Source: Candidatus Avelusimicrobium faecicola (GTDB taxonomy: Bacteria > Elusimicrobiota > Elusimicrobia > Elusimicrobiales > Elusimicrobiaceae). Taken from it: DNA of 53,926 nucleotides. Below, one piece after another: positions 19,418-28,823 of this stretch. Every line of letters begins with the position of its first letter. Position 1 is the stretch's first letter. The stretch covers positions 1-53,926 of the forward strand of contig UQFW01000002.1 of NCBI GenBank assembly GCA_900540405.1, written 5' to 3'. The translations under genes and the position numbers were made by a program. The notes beneath the pieces were generated by a model. That model saw only the letters and a list, made by a program, of their open reading frames with translations, had not been told where the DNA came from and ran no database searches.

Positions 19418-19426
19418 TGGTATAAT
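19418..19426 (+). promoter_or_regulatory. Proximal S10 operon promoter
   Basis: Extended -10 TGG-TATAAT without a good -35. The transcript would begin about 20 bases before the leader hairpin at 19451. Confidence 0.6.
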
Positions 19427-19450
19427 AAATAGTACCGAATTTAGACGCAT

Positions 19451-19560
19451 GGCAGAGAAATTCCTTACCGGCCCGACGAGAAAGGCGACCGGTGAAGGTT
19501 TTTCTGCCCTATAATTTTTTATTAAAAGTTGTTTTAAGGAAATCAAAAATGGCAGAAAAA
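19451..19560 (+). promoter_or_regulatory. rpsJ leader with alternative pairing over the start codon
   Basis: GGCAGAGAAA (19451-19460) pairs with TTTTTCTGCC (19499-19508), and CCTT.ACCGG pairs with CCGGT.GAAGG inside it, giving one long hairpin. The same 3' arm, TTTTTCTGCC, is also a perfect 10-base complement of GGCAGAAAAA at 19551-19560, which are codons 2-4 of rpsJ plus the G of its ATG. The two pairings exclude each other. The second would place the Shine-Dalgarno (aagga, 19536-19540) in a loop and cover the start. The complementarity is seen; the switching is inferred. Confidence 0.55.
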
Positions 19561-19893
19561 ACTGAAAAGAAAGCTCACGCGCTGAGCCAAGAAAGAATCC
19601 GCATTAAACTGCGTTCTTATGACCATCGCATGTTGGACACCTCGGTTTCCCGCATTGTGGAAACTGCCCAAAAAACGGGTGCCATCGTGGCGGGTCCTGT
19701 TTTGTTGCCGGTTCGGATTAAAAAGTACACCGTACTTCGCTCTCCTCATACCGACAAGAAAAGCAGAGAACAGTTTGAAATGCGTATTCACAAAAGACTT
19801 ATTGACTTGAAAAGCCCCACCTCCAAAACCGTGGACGAACTGATGAAATTGGATTTGCCCGCCGGTGTGGATGTGGCCATTAAAAGCAATTAA
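19549..19893 (+). CDS. rpsJ: Ribosomal protein S10
   Basis: The start is the ATG of [12 protein letters not shown], 8 bases after AAGGA, giving 114 residues. It is slightly longer than usual because of about ten Lys/Glu-rich N-terminal residues. The core [23 protein letters not shown] and [16 protein letters not shown] are standard. S10 sits in the 30S head and also serves as a transcription antitermination factor (NusE). It heads the S10 operon. Confidence 0.96.
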   Translation: MAEKTEKKAHALSQERIRIKLRSYDHRMLDTSVSRIVETAQKTGAIVAGPVLLPVRIKKYTVLRSPHTDKKSREQFEMRIHKRLIDLKSPTSKTVDELMKLDLPAGVDVAIKSN

Positions 19894-19910
19894 TAGGAAA
19901 TACAGACACT

Positions 19911-20702
19911 ATGACAGAAGAAATCAAACAAGCTGCTGGTGCCCAAGAGGCAACGAACGTTGCTGAAGCGGCCAAAGCAGAAACTGTCAAAGAAGCTCCC
20001 GAATCTTTCCGCTTTGTAATTGGGGAAAAAGTCGGCATGACGCAGCTCTTTGATGAAAAAGGCAATCTGCATGGCGTATCCGTTGTAAAAGCGGGTCCGT
20101 GCAAGGTTGTGCGTGTCAGAACCCTGGAAAAAGACGGCTACAACGCCGTTTGCGTGGGTTTTGGCGAAGTGAAAGAAAGCAAGCTCAACAAACCCGAACT
20201 CGGGTACTTCAAAAAAGTAAACGCCGCGCCGGTTAAACACATGAAAGAATGCCGTGTTGCCGACGTGAACGGTTTTGAAATCGGCCAAGTCATTTCACTT
20301 GAAAAAGTATTCAAACCCGGCGACTATGTAGACGTGCAGGGTAAAATTAAAGGCCACGGCTTTGCGGGCGCTATGAAACGCCACGGGTTCGCCGGCCAGC
20401 CGGATTCCCACGGTGCTTCCGACAGATGCCGCGCACCGGGTTCTTTGGGTTCCCGCCGCTCCTTGGGTAAAGTGCTTTCCGGCCAGCGCATGGCTGGTCA
20501 TTACGGCACCACCACCCATACCGTATCCAAAATTGAAGTTATCAAAGTGGACAACGAAAACGGACTTCTTTTCTTGAAAGGCTCCGTACCGGGTGCCAAA
20601 GGCTCCATCGTGTCCGTGTTGGAAACTTCCAAAAACAGAAAACACGTAGTGGCTCCCGTGGTGCAGAAAATCTCTGCTTCCAAAGCCGCTAACAAGAAGT
20701 AA
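19911..20702 (+). CDS. rplC: Ribosomal protein L3 with N-terminal extension
   Basis: The L3 core begins at about residue 35 (FVIGEKVGMTQLFDEKG) and includes the conserved KGHGFAGAMKRHGFAG and GSLGSRRSLGKVLSGQRMAGH loop region. About 34 residues before it are Ala/Glu/Lys-rich and not part of usual L3. A later start is possible, but only this ATG has a good context (aggaaatacagacact). L3 is an early-assembling 50S protein near the peptidyl-transferase centre. Confidence 0.94.
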   Translation: MTEEIKQAAGAQEATNVAEAAKAETVKEAPESFRFVIGEKVGMTQLFDEKGNLHGVSVVKAGPCKVVRVRTLEKDGYNAVCVGFGEVKESKLNKPELGYFKKVNAAPVKHMKECRVADVNGFEIGQVISLEKVFKPGDYVDVQGKIKGHGFAGAMKRHGFAGQPDSHGASDRCRAPGSLGSRRSLGKVLSGQRMAGHYGTTTHTVSKIEVIKVDNENGLLFLKGSVPGAKGSIVSVLETSKNRKHVVAPVVQKISASKAANKK

Positions 20703-20714
20703 GGACTTGGACCT

Positions 20715-21347
20715 ATGGAAACAAAAGTTTTAGATATTAAAGGTAAAGAAAAAGGGACCTGCGCTCTGCCGGAAAGTTTGTTCGCCGTCAAAGCCAACCC
20801 TACCTTCTTGCACGAAGTCGTCACTGCTTTCTTGGCCAACCAAAGAAGCGGCACCGCCGATGTGAAAACCCGCAGTGAAGTTTCCGGCACCGGCAAAAAA
20901 CCGTGGAAACAGAAAGGCACCGGCCGCGCCCGCCAGGGCAGCTTGCGCGCCCCTCAATTCCGCCACGGTGGTGTAGCTTTCGGGCCCACCCCGCACTCTT
21001 ACCGCCAGGAATTGCCGGTTGCCAAACGCCGCTTGGCTTTGGCTATGGCGCTTTCCACCAAATTGTCCGAAGGCAACTTGGTCGTCTTGGAAGATTTGAA
21101 AGTATCCGAACCCAAAACCAAAGCGTTTGCCGCTGTGTTGGAAACCCTTTCCGCCGGGCGCAAACCGTTGTTGTTGGGCAACTTTGCGGATGCCAACACT
21201 AAGTTAGCCGGGCGCAATATTGCCGGGTTGACCCACCTTCTTCCTGAAGACATTAATGCCTATGTAGTGCTTAACAGCACCAAGGTTATTATGACCAAAG
21301 AAGCGTTGGAAAAAATTAGCGCCACGTTTACCAAGGAGGCCAAATAA
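20715..21347 (+). CDS. rplD: Ribosomal protein L4
   Basis: The 210 residues include the exit-tunnel loop motif KPWKQKGTGRARQGSLRAPQ and the later LPVAKRRLALAMALS segment. L4 lines the nascent-peptide tunnel and in enterobacteria represses the S10 operon by binding its leader, which makes it one candidate ligand for the rpsJ leader here. The stop overlaps the rplW start by one base. Confidence 0.96.
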   Translation: METKVLDIKGKEKGTCALPESLFAVKANPTFLHEVVTAFLANQRSGTADVKTRSEVSGTGKKPWKQKGTGRARQGSLRAPQFRHGGVAFGPTPHSYRQELPVAKRRLALAMALSTKLSEGNLVVLEDLKVSEPKTKAFAAVLETLSAGRKPLLLGNFADANTKLAGRNIAGLTHLLPEDINAYVVLNSTKVIMTKEALEKISATFTKEAK

Positions 21348-21643
21348 TGACCCGTACTTACGAAATTCTTAAAAAGCCTCTTTTGACCGAAAAAAGTGTG
21401 GTCGCCAGAGATGCGCAAAACCGCTATGGTTTTGTGGTATCCAAAAATGCATCTAAGGGCGAAATCAAAACTGCCGTAGAAAAGATCTTTAACGTCACTG
21501 TTGTTAAAATTAACACCATTACCGTCACGGGCAAAACGCACCGCATGGGCCGGTATGAAGGCAAAAGACCTGACTACAAAAAAGCTTTCGTCACCCTTAA
21601 AGAAGGCGATAAAATAGAAGTGGTTGAAGCCACTGCTAAGTAG
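21347..21643 (+). CDS. rplW: Ribosomal protein L23
   Basis: The 98-residue product has the family start YEILKKPLLTEKS and the basic loop GKTHRMGRYEGKRPDYKKAF. L23 sits at the tunnel exit and docks trigger factor and SRP. It overlaps rplD by one base, so translation is coupled. Confidence 0.95.
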   Translation: MTRTYEILKKPLLTEKSVVARDAQNRYGFVVSKNASKGEIKTAVEKIFNVTVVKINTITVTGKTHRMGRYEGKRPDYKKAFVTLKEGDKIEVVEATAK

Positions 21644-21666
21644 AGTATTAAGGAGAACTACTAACT

Positions 21667-22506
21667 ATGCCTATTAAGTCATTCAGACCTTATACCCCTT
21701 CCCGCAGAACCATTACGGTAGCCGATTTTTCGGAAATTACCAAAAAAACTCCGGAGAAGAGTTTAACCAAGGGTCTGCGCAAAACCGGCGGACGCAATAA
21801 TACCGGTATGGTTATGGTGCGCCACATTGGTGGTGGCCATAGACGCGCTTACAGAACCATTGATTTTAAGAGAGAAAAACTTGGCGTGCCGGCCAAAGTG
21901 GTTGCTATTGAATACGACCCGAACCGCAGCGCCCGTATTTGTCTTTTAAGCTATGCCGACGGGGAAAAGAGATATATTCTCCACCCGGTGGGCGTAAAAG
22001 TGGGCGATGTGCTGATGTCCGGCCCGACCGCTGAAATTAAAGTGGGTAATTGCCTTGCTCTTAAAAACATTCCTGAAGGTACTTTTATCCACGCGATTGA
22101 ACTGCAAGTCGGTAAAGGTGCGCAGTTGGCCAGAAGCGCCGGCTCTCAAGCCCAGCTGATGGCGCGCGAATCCGACTATGCCCACATTAAAATGCCGTCC
22201 GGCGAAATCCGCTTGGTACCCAGCGCTTGCTGCGCCACCATCGGCCAAGTCGGCAATGTGGACCACTCCAACGTGGTAATCGGCAACGCTGGCCGCAACC
22301 GCCAACGCGGTATTCGCCCCACGGTTCGTGGTAGCGCGATGAACGCGGTAGACCACCCGATGGGCGGTGGCCGCGGTCACGGTAAAGGCGGCAACATTCC
22401 GCGCTCTCCGTGGAACCAACAAACCCGCGGTTTGAAAACCCGCTCCACGAAGAAAGCGTTTGGTTGGATGATTGTCAGCGACAGAAGAAAAAACAAGGTT
22501 AAGTAA
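21667..22506 (+). CDS. rplB: Ribosomal protein L2
   Basis: The 279 residues show the L2 pattern: [15 protein letters not shown] start, [32 protein letters not shown], and the C-terminal [18 protein letters not shown] with the key His needed for peptidyl transfer. A GGAG site precedes the start. Confidence 0.97.
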   Translation: MPIKSFRPYTPSRRTITVADFSEITKKTPEKSLTKGLRKTGGRNNTGMVMVRHIGGGHRRAYRTIDFKREKLGVPAKVVAIEYDPNRSARICLLSYADGEKRYILHPVGVKVGDVLMSGPTAEIKVGNCLALKNIPEGTFIHAIELQVGKGAQLARSAGSQAQLMARESDYAHIKMPSGEIRLVPSACCATIGQVGNVDHSNVVIGNAGRNRQRGIRPTVRGSAMNAVDHPMGGGRGHGKGGNIPRSPWNQQTRGLKTRSTKKAFGWMIVSDRRKNKVK

Positions 22507-22508
22507 TT

Positions 22509-22793
22509 ATGGGAAGATCAACTAAAAAAGGTCCGTTTGTAGACATAAACCTGTTGGAAAAGGTTCAAGCAATGAACGCTTCCAACGAAAAGAAACCTAT
22601 TAAAACGTGGGCAAGAGCCTGCACGATTGTTCCCGAATTTGTGGGACACACCTTCTTGGTGCATAACGGCAGAAAGTTCCTTCCCATTTACGTTTCCGAA
22701 AGAATGGTAGGTTATAAGCTCGGTGAATTTTCTTTCACCCGGTTGTTCAAAGGTCACGGTGGCATGACGAAAGACTCCACCGCCTTGAAATAA
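22509..22793 (+). CDS. rpsS: Ribosomal protein S19
   Basis: The 94 residues start [12 protein letters not shown] and include [19 protein letters not shown] and the signature [21 protein letters not shown]19 lies in the 30S head. It starts two bases after the rplB stop. Confidence 0.96.
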   Translation: MGRSTKKGPFVDINLLEKVQAMNASNEKKPIKTWARACTIVPEFVGHTFLVHNGRKFLPIYVSERMVGYKLGEFSFTRLFKGHGGMTKDSTALK

Positions 22794-22809
22794 GAGTTGA
22801 GGATTTGAT

Positions 22810-23169
22810 ATGGAAGCTTGTGCAAAAGCTAAATTTCAACGGTACGGTAGCCGCAAGGTGAACCTCGTATTGGACCAAATCCGCGGTAAAAATGTCAAAG
22901 CGGCGGAAGATGTATTGCCGTTTATTGCCAAAAGAACCTCGGACCTCGTGTTCAAAACGCTTCACAGCGCTGCTGCCAACCTGGAAGTAAAAGCGGGCAA
23001 AAAACTGGACATGACCAAAGTATTCATTAAAGAAGCTTTCGCCAATCTGGGGCCCAGCAACCACTTGAAAAGAGTGCAGCCCGGTCCGCAAGGCCGCGCT
23101 ATGCCTTACAAAAAAAGCATGTGTCATCTGACTGTCATCGTCACCGATGAAAAAAAGGGAGGTCGCTAA
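22810..23169 (+). CDS. rplV: Ribosomal protein L22
   Basis: The 119 residues contain the L22 core ([22 protein letters not shown]), the tunnel-loop region near [17 protein letters not shown] and the closing HLTVIV. A TGAGGA site precedes the ATG. It is shifted against E. coli L22 by a short N-terminal addition ([10 protein letters not shown]). Confidence 0.95.
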   Translation: MEACAKAKFQRYGSRKVNLVLDQIRGKNVKAAEDVLPFIAKRTSDLVFKTLHSAAANLEVKAGKKLDMTKVFIKEAFANLGPSNHLKRVQPGPQGRAMPYKKSMCHLTVIVTDEKKGGR

Positions 23170-23172
23170 TTT

Positions 23173-23904
23173 ATGGGACATAAGATTCACCCTCGGTCCA
23201 TTAGACTGGGCTATATTCAGGATTGGCGTTCCCGCTGGTTCGCCCCCAAGAATATGCCGGCGTTAATCATGGAAGATTTCCAGATTCGCAAAATTGTAGA
23301 TGACAAATTCAAAATGGCGGCCGTAAGCTATGTGGGCATTGAACGTGCCGGCGCTTTCTTGCGCTTGAACATTCACACCGCCCGCCCGGGCGTGGTGATT
23401 GGCAAAAAAGGTGCCGACATTGAAGCCCTGCGCAAAGAAATTGAAGCCCTTACCGGCAGCAAAACCTTTGTGAACGTCATTGAAATCAAGAGCCCGGAAA
23501 CGGATGCTCAACTGGTGGCCCAATCTATCGCTATGCAGCTTGAAAAACGCGCCCACTACGGCGCCGCTATGAAGAAAGCGATTGAAAAAGCCCTTTCCGG
23601 TAAAGCGTTGGGTATCAAAATTATGGTATCCGGCCGCTTGGGCGGTGCTGAAATTGCCCGCACGGAATGGAAACGTGAAGGCCGCGTGCCGTTGCACACC
23701 TTGTGCGCGGACATTGACTACGGTTTTACCGAAGCGTCCACCATCAGCGGTAAGATTGGTATTAAAGTGTGGATTTTCAAAAGAACGCACTTTGCCAAAT
23801 CTCCCAAAGAAATTATGCAGGAACTGAAAAAACATAGAGATATGGAAAGCGGTTCCGCCGAAGGCGTCACGGAAGTCGTTGCCCCGGCCAAGGAAGCTAA
23901 ATAG
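23173..23904 (+). CDS. rpsC: Ribosomal protein S3
   Basis: The 243 residues start MGHKIHPRSIRLGYIQDWRS. A KH domain follows (ARPGVVIGKKGADIEALRKE), then the conserved IMVSGRLGGAEIART segment. About 20 Ala/Glu-rich residues end the protein. S3 shapes the mRNA entry channel. Confidence 0.96.
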   Translation: MGHKIHPRSIRLGYIQDWRSRWFAPKNMPALIMEDFQIRKIVDDKFKMAAVSYVGIERAGAFLRLNIHTARPGVVIGKKGADIEALRKEIEALTGSKTFVNVIEIKSPETDAQLVAQSIAMQLEKRAHYGAAMKKAIEKALSGKALGIKIMVSGRLGGAEIARTEWKREGRVPLHTLCADIDYGFTEASTISGKIGIKVWIFKRTHFAKSPKEIMQELKKHRDMESGSAEGVTEVVAPAKEAK

Positions 23905-23916
23905 AGGAATTTACTT

Positions 23917-24327
23917 ATGTTAATGCCTAAAAGAGTAAAATATCGCAAACCGTTTAGCGCCCCCCGCATTAAAGGCAATGCCAAAAGAGGCGCCGAGGTT
24001 GTGTTCGGTGAATATGGGCTCAAAGCATTAGAACCCAAATGGATCACCGCCCGGCAGATTGAATCTGCCCGTATTACGCTGTCCAGATTCATCAAGAAAA
24101 AAGGTAAACTCTGGATTCGCATTTTCCCGGATAAAGCCATCACCAAACACCCGGCTGAAACCCGTATGGGTAAAGGTAAAGGGGCTCCGGACCATTGGGT
24201 ATGTGTCGTAAAGCCCGGCAGAGTTTTGTTTGAATTGGAAGGCGCTACGCTGGAAGATACCAAACAAGCTATGAAACTGGCCGCTGACAAACTGCCTATC
24301 AGAACTAAACTGGTGACGAGAAGATAG
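23917..24327 (+). CDS. rplP: Ribosomal protein L16
   Basis: The 136 residues contain [31 protein letters not shown] and [19 protein letters not shown]. The GAGGA site at 23904-23908 favours the first ATG over the one two codons later. L16 organises the A-site region of 23S rRNA. Confidence 0.95.
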   Translation: MLMPKRVKYRKPFSAPRIKGNAKRGAEVVFGEYGLKALEPKWITARQIESARITLSRFIKKKGKLWIRIFPDKAITKHPAETRMGKGKGAPDHWVCVVKPGRVLFELEGATLEDTKQAMKLAADKLPIRTKLVTRR

Positions 24328-24328
24328 T

Positions 24329-24532
24329 ATGAAAACGAACGAAAAAGAAGCTTTGAAACAAAAGACCTTGGCCGAACTGAACGAAGCGCTCGGCAAAGCG
24401 AAAGAAAAGAAATTCAACCTTCTTTTCAAACACAGCACCACCCCCATCGCCAACCCGATGGAAATCCGGGCTGTAAGACGCGAGATTGCTCTTCTGCAGA
24501 CTTTGATTAACCAGAAGAAAGAGCAGAACTAG
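24329..24532 (+). CDS. rpmC: Ribosomal protein L29
   Basis: A 67-residue, two-helix protein with the family features LAELNEALGKAKEKKFNLLFK and NPMEIRAVRREIALLQTLIN. It starts one base after the rplP stop codon. Confidence 0.93.
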   Translation: MKTNEKEALKQKTLAELNEALGKAKEKKFNLLFKHSTTPIANPMEIRAVRREIALLQTLINQKKEQN

Positions 24533-24544
24533 AGGTTTTAAGAT

Positions 24545-24814
24545 ATGGAAAAACAAGAATCCCGTGGACAGAGAAAAGTTCTCACCGGTGTGGTAGTGTC
24601 TGATAAGATGGACAAAACCCGCACCGTATTGGTGGAACGCTTAGTGCGCACCGGCTTATACAGCAAAACGCTGAAAAGAGCCGCCAAGTTTCATGCGCAT
24701 GATGAAGGCAACGAGAGCAAAATAGGGGATAAAGTGGAAATCATGAGCACTCGCCCCGTGTCCAAAACGACCAAATGGCGCGTTTCCAAAATTGTGGAAA
24801 AAGCCAGAGCTTAG
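24545..24814 (+). CDS. rpsQ: Ribosomal protein S17
   Basis: The 89 residues contain [19 protein letters not shown], the [15 protein letters not shown] segment and [11 protein letters not shown], all typical of this OB-fold primary binder. A short basic/polar N-terminal leader (MEKQESRGQ) precedes the core. Confidence 0.95.
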   Translation: MEKQESRGQRKVLTGVVVSDKMDKTRTVLVERLVRTGLYSKTLKRAAKFHAHDEGNESKIGDKVEIMSTRPVSKTTKWRVSKIVEKARA

Positions 24815-24842
24815 TTTTTATAAACTACGGAGTTATTAAACT

Positions 24843-25211
24843 ATGATTCAACTCAGAAGCATTCTTAACGTGGCCGATAACTCGGGCGCCCGCAAAGTCC
24901 AGTGCTTTAAGGTGCGCGGTGGCCACCACCGGGATATTGCAACTTTGGGAGACGTTGTGATGTGCTCCGTCAGAGATGCAATCCCTACTTCCGCCATTAA
25001 AAAAGGCGACGTGGTACGCGCAGTAGTAGTGCGTGTAGCCCGTGAAAAAAGACGCAAAGACGGTTCCTATATCCGCTTTGATGACAACGCTGTTTGCATC
25101 ATTAACGATAATGGCGAACCCAAAGGTACGCGTGTGTTCGGCCCTATTGCGAGAGAACTTCGGGAAAAGAACTTCCTGAAAATCATTTCGCTGGCCCCCG
25201 AGGTAGTATAG
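24843..25211 (+). CDS. rplN: Ribosomal protein L14
   Basis: The 122 residues include [18 protein letters not shown], the signature [20 protein letters not shown] and [21 protein letters not shown]14 forms an intersubunit bridge. An ACGGAG site precedes the ATG. Confidence 0.97.
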   Translation: MIQLRSILNVADNSGARKVQCFKVRGGHHRDIATLGDVVMCSVRDAIPTSAIKKGDVVRAVVVRVAREKRRKDGSYIRFDDNAVCIINDNGEPKGTRVFGPIARELREKNFLKIISLAPEVV

Positions 25212-25212
25212 T

Positions 25213-25521
25213 ATGATTATTAAGAAAAAAGATACTGTGTTGGTTTTGTCCGGTAAGGACAAAGGCAAGAAAGGCGAAGTGAAATCCGTCAACCCGACCA
25301 AAAACAAAGTAGTAGTGACCGGCGTGAATATGATTTCCAAACACGTGAAGCCTTCCCAAAACAAACAAGGCGGCATCAACAAGATGGAAGCTCCGCTGGA
25401 CGCTTCCAACGTAGCGATTGTGTGCAGCAAATGCAAAAAAGCCATGACCCCCAAAATTGAAGTGACGGGTGACGGCAAAAAAGTGCGTGTGTGCCGCAAG
25501 TGCAATCAGCCTATCATTTAA
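25213..25521 (+). CDS. rplX: Ribosomal protein L24
   Basis: The 102 residues contain the KOW motif (DTVLVLSGKDKGKKGEV) and NMISKHVKPSQNKQGGINKME. A C-x2-C pair (VCSKCKKAM) and a second (VCRKCNQPII) make a zinc-type ending. It starts one base after the rplN stop. Confidence 0.95.
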   Translation: MIIKKKDTVLVLSGKDKGKKGEVKSVNPTKNKVVVTGVNMISKHVKPSQNKQGGINKMEAPLDASNVAIVCSKCKKAMTPKIEVTGDGKKVRVCRKCNQPII

Positions 25522-25537
25522 TCTAGGTAAAGTTAAA

Positions 25538-26134
25538 ATGACTAAAGAAACGAAAAATACTGTGAACGTTCCGGCAGATTACCAGCCCAGATTGCAGAAA
25601 CTGTACAAAGAAAAAGTACTGCCTGCTTTACTGAAAGACATGGGCCAAAAAAGCCCCATGGCCGTACCCAAGCTGGAAAAAATCGTCATCAACATTGGCG
25701 TAAAAGAAGCCCGTGAAGACGTGAAAGCGTTAGACGTGGCCCGCGAAGACTTAACCGCCATCGCCGGCCAAGCTGCGCAAGTAAGAAAAGCCAAAAAATC
25801 TATCTCTAACTTCAAATTGAGAGAAGGTATGCCTATTGGTGTACGCGTGACCTTGCGCGGCGCCCGTATGTATGAATTTTTGGAACGCTTTATTAGCATT
25901 GCTTGCCCGCGTATCCGCGACTTCCAAGGCTTTAACGATAAGGCCTTTGACGGTAAAGGCAACTTAAACCTGGGTATTAAAGAACATTATATTTTCCCGG
26001 AAATTGACGTGGAAAAATCGCCCAAAGCCCATGGTATGAACATTACGTTCGTCACCACGGCCAAGAACGACGACGCCGGCCGCCTGCTCATGAATTATAT
26101 GGGTATGCCTTTCCGCAAAGCGGCGGCTAAATAA
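25538..26134 (+). CDS. rplE: Ribosomal protein L5
   Basis: I take the ATG of [19 protein letters not shown], giving 198 residues; an upstream open frame overlaps rplX and is not family-like. The core has [28 protein letters not shown] and [20 protein letters not shown] short N-terminal addition is present. L5 binds 5S rRNA. Confidence 0.96.
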   Translation: MTKETKNTVNVPADYQPRLQKLYKEKVLPALLKDMGQKSPMAVPKLEKIVINIGVKEAREDVKALDVAREDLTAIAGQAAQVRKAKKSISNFKLREGMPIGVRVTLRGARMYEFLERFISIACPRIRDFQGFNDKAFDGKGNLNLGIKEHYIFPEIDVEKSPKAHGMNITFVTTAKNDDAGRLLMNYMGMPFRKAAAK

Positions 26135-26148
26135 GGAGCAAAAACTTT

Positions 26149-26334
26149 ATGGCTACCAAAGCATGGGTTGCAAAAATGGCCAAAGACCAAAAGTTCGCTG
26201 TCCGGTATCATAACAGATGCCAGATTTGCGGCCGCGCGAGAGGTTATTATCGCGATTTCGGTCTTTGCCGTATCTGCCTGAGAAAGATGGCACACCAGGG
26301 TTTAATCCCGGGTCTTAGAAAATCAAGCTGGTAA
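26149..26334 (+). CDS. rpsN: Ribosomal protein S14, zinc-binding type
   Basis: The 61-residue short (type Z) S14 has four zinc ligands, C24, C27, C40 and C43, in [15 protein letters not shown] and LCRICLRKM. It ends [17 protein letters not shown] precedes the ATG. Confidence 0.97.
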   Translation: MATKAWVAKMAKDQKFAVRYHNRCQICGRARGYYRDFGLCRICLRKMAHQGLIPGLRKSSW

Positions 26335-26340
26335 AATTTA

Positions 26341-26408
26341 CAGGAGGAGGCGCTCAACCGGATTAACTCCGCTAAGCGGAAAGTGTTTTGGAAGAGCAGC
26401 CTATACAC
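26341..26408 (+). other. rpsN-rpsH gap with an orphan Shine-Dalgarno and hairpin
   Basis: A near-perfect aggaggagg (26341-26349) is followed by no start codon for more than 35 bases. TCCGC (about 26367) then pairs with GCGGA across a TAA loop. The rpsH ATG is about 58 bases downstream of the purine run. This could be a standby site or an S8 autoregulatory element. Confidence 0.4.
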
Positions 26409-26801
26409 ATGGATCCAATCGCAGATTTCTTAACCAGAATAAGAAACGCCAACATGAAAAAGAAAGAAAAAGTGGATATCCCTTTTTCTAAGATTAAAAC
26501 GGAAATTGCCCGCGTTTTGAAAGAAGAAGGCTATATTGCCAATTTCAAAGCCGTGCATAACGAAACCAAGGGCGGTGTGGTAAGAGTTTTCTTAAAATAC
26601 ACGCCTGAAAACGAATGCGTAATCCAAGGGCTCAGAAGAGTCTCTAAACCGGGTCAACGGGTGTACAGCGCGTACAACAACATTCCCAAAGTCCGCGGTG
26701 CGTTTGGCATTACCATTTTGTCTACTTCTAAAGGCATTATGACCGACAGCCAGGCCAAAGCCGCCAAGATGGGTGGCGAATTGTTGTGCCAGGTTTGGTA
26801 A
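26409..26801 (+). CDS. rpsH: Ribosomal protein S8
   Basis: MDPIADFLTRIRNAN marks the usual S8 N-terminus, so I place the start at the ATG (130 residues); a TTG seven codons upstream is open and has a closer purine run. The C-terminal RVYSAYNNIPKVRGAFGITILSTSKGIMT motif is standard. S8 binds 16S helix 21 and in E. coli represses the spc operon. Confidence 0.94.
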   Translation: MDPIADFLTRIRNANMKKKEKVDIPFSKIKTEIARVLKEEGYIANFKAVHNETKGGVVRVFLKYTPENECVIQGLRRVSKPGQRVYSAYNNIPKVRGAFGITILSTSKGIMTDSQAKAAKMGGELLCQVW

Positions 26802-26810
26802 GGGGGGAAT

Positions 26811-27362
26811 ATGAGCAGAATTGGTAAAAAAATCATCAACATTCCCGCTAAAACCAAAGTGGAAGTCAACGGCCAAGTAGTGACGGCCACCGGCGCGTTG
26901 GGTACGCTTTCGTACACCTGCCCGGCGGATGTCACCATCAGCTTCAAAGATAACGTGCTTTCTTTTTCTATCCCGGAAGGGAAAGAAAAACAGCTTAACG
27001 CCATTCACGGCACCACCCGCGCCAACGTCTTCAACATTATTGAAGGCGTGACGAACGGTTTTACCAAAGTGCTGGAAATTAACGGCTTGGGCTACCGCGC
27101 CAACGTGGCCGGCACGAAATTGAACATGGAATTGGGCTTCTCCCACCCCGTCAATTTGGACATTCCGCAAGGTTTGACCGTGACGGTGGACGGCAAAACG
27201 GGCGCCCTGTCCATCAAAGGCAGCAACAAGTTCCTCGTGGGCGATTTTGCGGCCAAAATCAGAAGAATCAGACCTCCGGAACCCTACAAGGGCAGCGGTA
27301 TTAAATACCAAGGTGAACACATTGTTCGCAAAGCCGGTAAGACTGCTGCGGGAGGCAAATAA
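26811..27362 (+). CDS. rplF: Ribosomal protein L6
   Basis: The 183 residues start [12 protein letters not shown] and carry the duplicated L6 fold, [13 protein letters not shown], and the C-terminal signature [22 protein letters not shown] precedes the ATG. L6 lies near the sarcin-ricin loop. Confidence 0.96.
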   Translation: MSRIGKKIINIPAKTKVEVNGQVVTATGALGTLSYTCPADVTISFKDNVLSFSIPEGKEKQLNAIHGTTRANVFNIIEGVTNGFTKVLEINGLGYRANVAGTKLNMELGFSHPVNLDIPQGLTVTVDGKTGALSIKGSNKFLVGDFAAKIRRIRPPEPYKGSGIKYQGEHIVRKAGKTAAGGK

Positions 27363-27364
27363 TT

Positions 27365-27730
27365 ATGGCTACTAAACAGGAAAGATACCAATACAGAAAA
27401 GACAGAAGCCGTGGGCATCTGTTAGCCACCGGTGCGCACAGACCCCGCCTGTCCGTTTACAGAAGCTTGAAATATATTTATGCCCAAATCATTGACGACA
27501 AGACCCATAGCACGTTAGTATCCGCTACCACCTTGTCTGCCGAATTGGAAGGTAAATATGAAGCTTCCGGCAAAAGCATTGAAGCCGCCAAAGCCTTGGG
27601 CGCCGTAATTGCCAAAAAAGCTTTGGAAAAAGGCATCACCGAAGTGATGTTTGACCGCGGCGGCAGAGTCTATCACGGCAGAATTAAAGCGCTTGCTGAT
27701 TCCGCCAGAGAAGCAGGCTTGAAATTCTAA
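27365..27730 (+). CDS. rplR: Ribosomal protein L18
   Basis: The 121 residues include [19 protein letters not shown] and the end [28 protein letters not shown], which is the 5S rRNA-binding L18 pattern. It starts two bases after rplF. Confidence 0.96.
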   Translation: MATKQERYQYRKDRSRGHLLATGAHRPRLSVYRSLKYIYAQIIDDKTHSTLVSATTLSAELEGKYEASGKSIEAAKALGAVIAKKALEKGITEVMFDRGGRVYHGRIKALADSAREAGLKF

Positions 27731-27746
27731 TATTAAGGTGAATTTA

Positions 27747-28343
27747 ATGTCTAACGAAACGCTGAAGAGCGAAAACAGAAAAGAAGCGAAAGGCAAAAGA
27801 GCCGAGTTTCAAAAAGCCAGACCGGCGTTGGAAGGTAAATCCACGGTTATCCACGTAGCCCGCACGGCTAAAGTGGTAAAAGGCGGTAAACGTTTTGGTT
27901 TCCGCGCGCTGGTAGTGGTGGGCAACGGCTCCGGCAAAGTAGGCGTGGCCATTGGTAAAGCAAACCAAGTGCAGTTGGCCATTGCTAAAGCGGAATCCCA
28001 CGCCCGCAAACACATGATTACGTTTCCGATTGTGGGCGAAACCATTCCGCATGAAGTTATCGGCAAATTCGGCGCGGCATCCGTTTGGATGAAACCGGCC
28101 GCCCCCGGTACCGGTGTAATCGCCGGTGCGGGTGTGCGCTTGTTGTTTGAAGCCGCCGGCATCAAAGACGTCTTGGCCAAAAGCTTGGGCAGCACCAACC
28201 CGTGCAACCTGGTTTACGCCACGATGGAAGCCTTGAAAATGCTGAAGAACAAAGAAACCGTTGCAGTATTGCGCGGTAAAGCCGAAAAACCGGCTGAAGC
28301 CCCGAAAGCCGAAGCGCAAGCCGAAGCTGCCAAGGCCGAATAG
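27747..28343 (+). CDS. rpsE: Ribosomal protein S5 with C-terminal tail
   Basis: The ATG six bases after AAGGTG begins [15 protein letters not shown] (198 residues). The S5 core has [44 protein letters not shown] and the [19 protein letters not shown] loop. The last 25 or so residues ([21 protein letters not shown]) are a low-complexity tail not found in most S5. rpmD, which usually follows, is absent. Confidence 0.95.
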   Translation: MSNETLKSENRKEAKGKRAEFQKARPALEGKSTVIHVARTAKVVKGGKRFGFRALVVVGNGSGKVGVAIGKANQVQLAIAKAESHARKHMITFPIVGETIPHEVIGKFGAASVWMKPAAPGTGVIAGAGVRLLFEAAGIKDVLAKSLGSTNPCNLVYATMEALKMLKNKETVAVLRGKAEKPAEAPKAEAQAEAAKAE

Positions 28344-28361
28344 TTTTGTGGAGAAAATAAA

Positions 28362-28823
28362 ATGGTAAATTTGAATACTCTTTTCCCTAAACATGGCTCC
28401 AGAAAAGCCAAAAGACGCTTGGGCATCGGCCCGGGCTCCGGCTTGGGCAACTACTGCACCAAAGGTATGAAAGGGCAGACTTCCCGCTCCGGTAATACCC
28501 GCAAGGAAAGCAAAGAAGGCGGCCAGATGCCGCTTATCCGCCACACGCCTAAGAGCGGTTTTTCCAATAAGGATTTTGCCAGACGGTTTGACTACGTCAA
28601 CGTAGGCACCTTGGAAAAATTGTTCAACGCCGGTGCGGAAGTGACCCCGGAAGCCTTGAAAAAGGCCGGTGCCATTCATGATGTTTCCAGCGTGAAAGTG
28701 CTTGCCATGGGCGAGCTTACCAAAGCGCTGAAAGTGTCCGCCCACGGTTTTTCCGCCTCTGCTAAAGCGGCGATTGAAAAAGCCGGCGGCACCGTCACCG
28801 TTATTGAAAAGAAGACCAAATAA
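28362..28823 (+). CDS. rplO: Ribosomal protein L15
   Basis: The 153 residues contain RRLGIGPGSGLG, the GMKGQTSRSG..SKEGGQMPL region and HGFSASAKAAIEKAGG. It begins 18 bases after rpsE with no room for rpmD, and its stop overlaps the secY start by one base. Confidence 0.95.
   Translation: MVNLNTLFPKHGSRKAKRRLGIGPGSGLGNYCTKGMKGQTSRSGNTRKESKEGGQMPLIRHTPKSGFSNKDFARRFDYVNVGTLEKLFNAGAEVTPEALKKAGAIHDVSSVKVLAMGELTKALKVSAHGFSASAKAAIEKAGGTVTVIEKKTK

Noticed and set aside
17448..19548. tuf gene after fusA
   Set aside because: No EF-Tu G-domain motifs occur between fusA and rpsJ.
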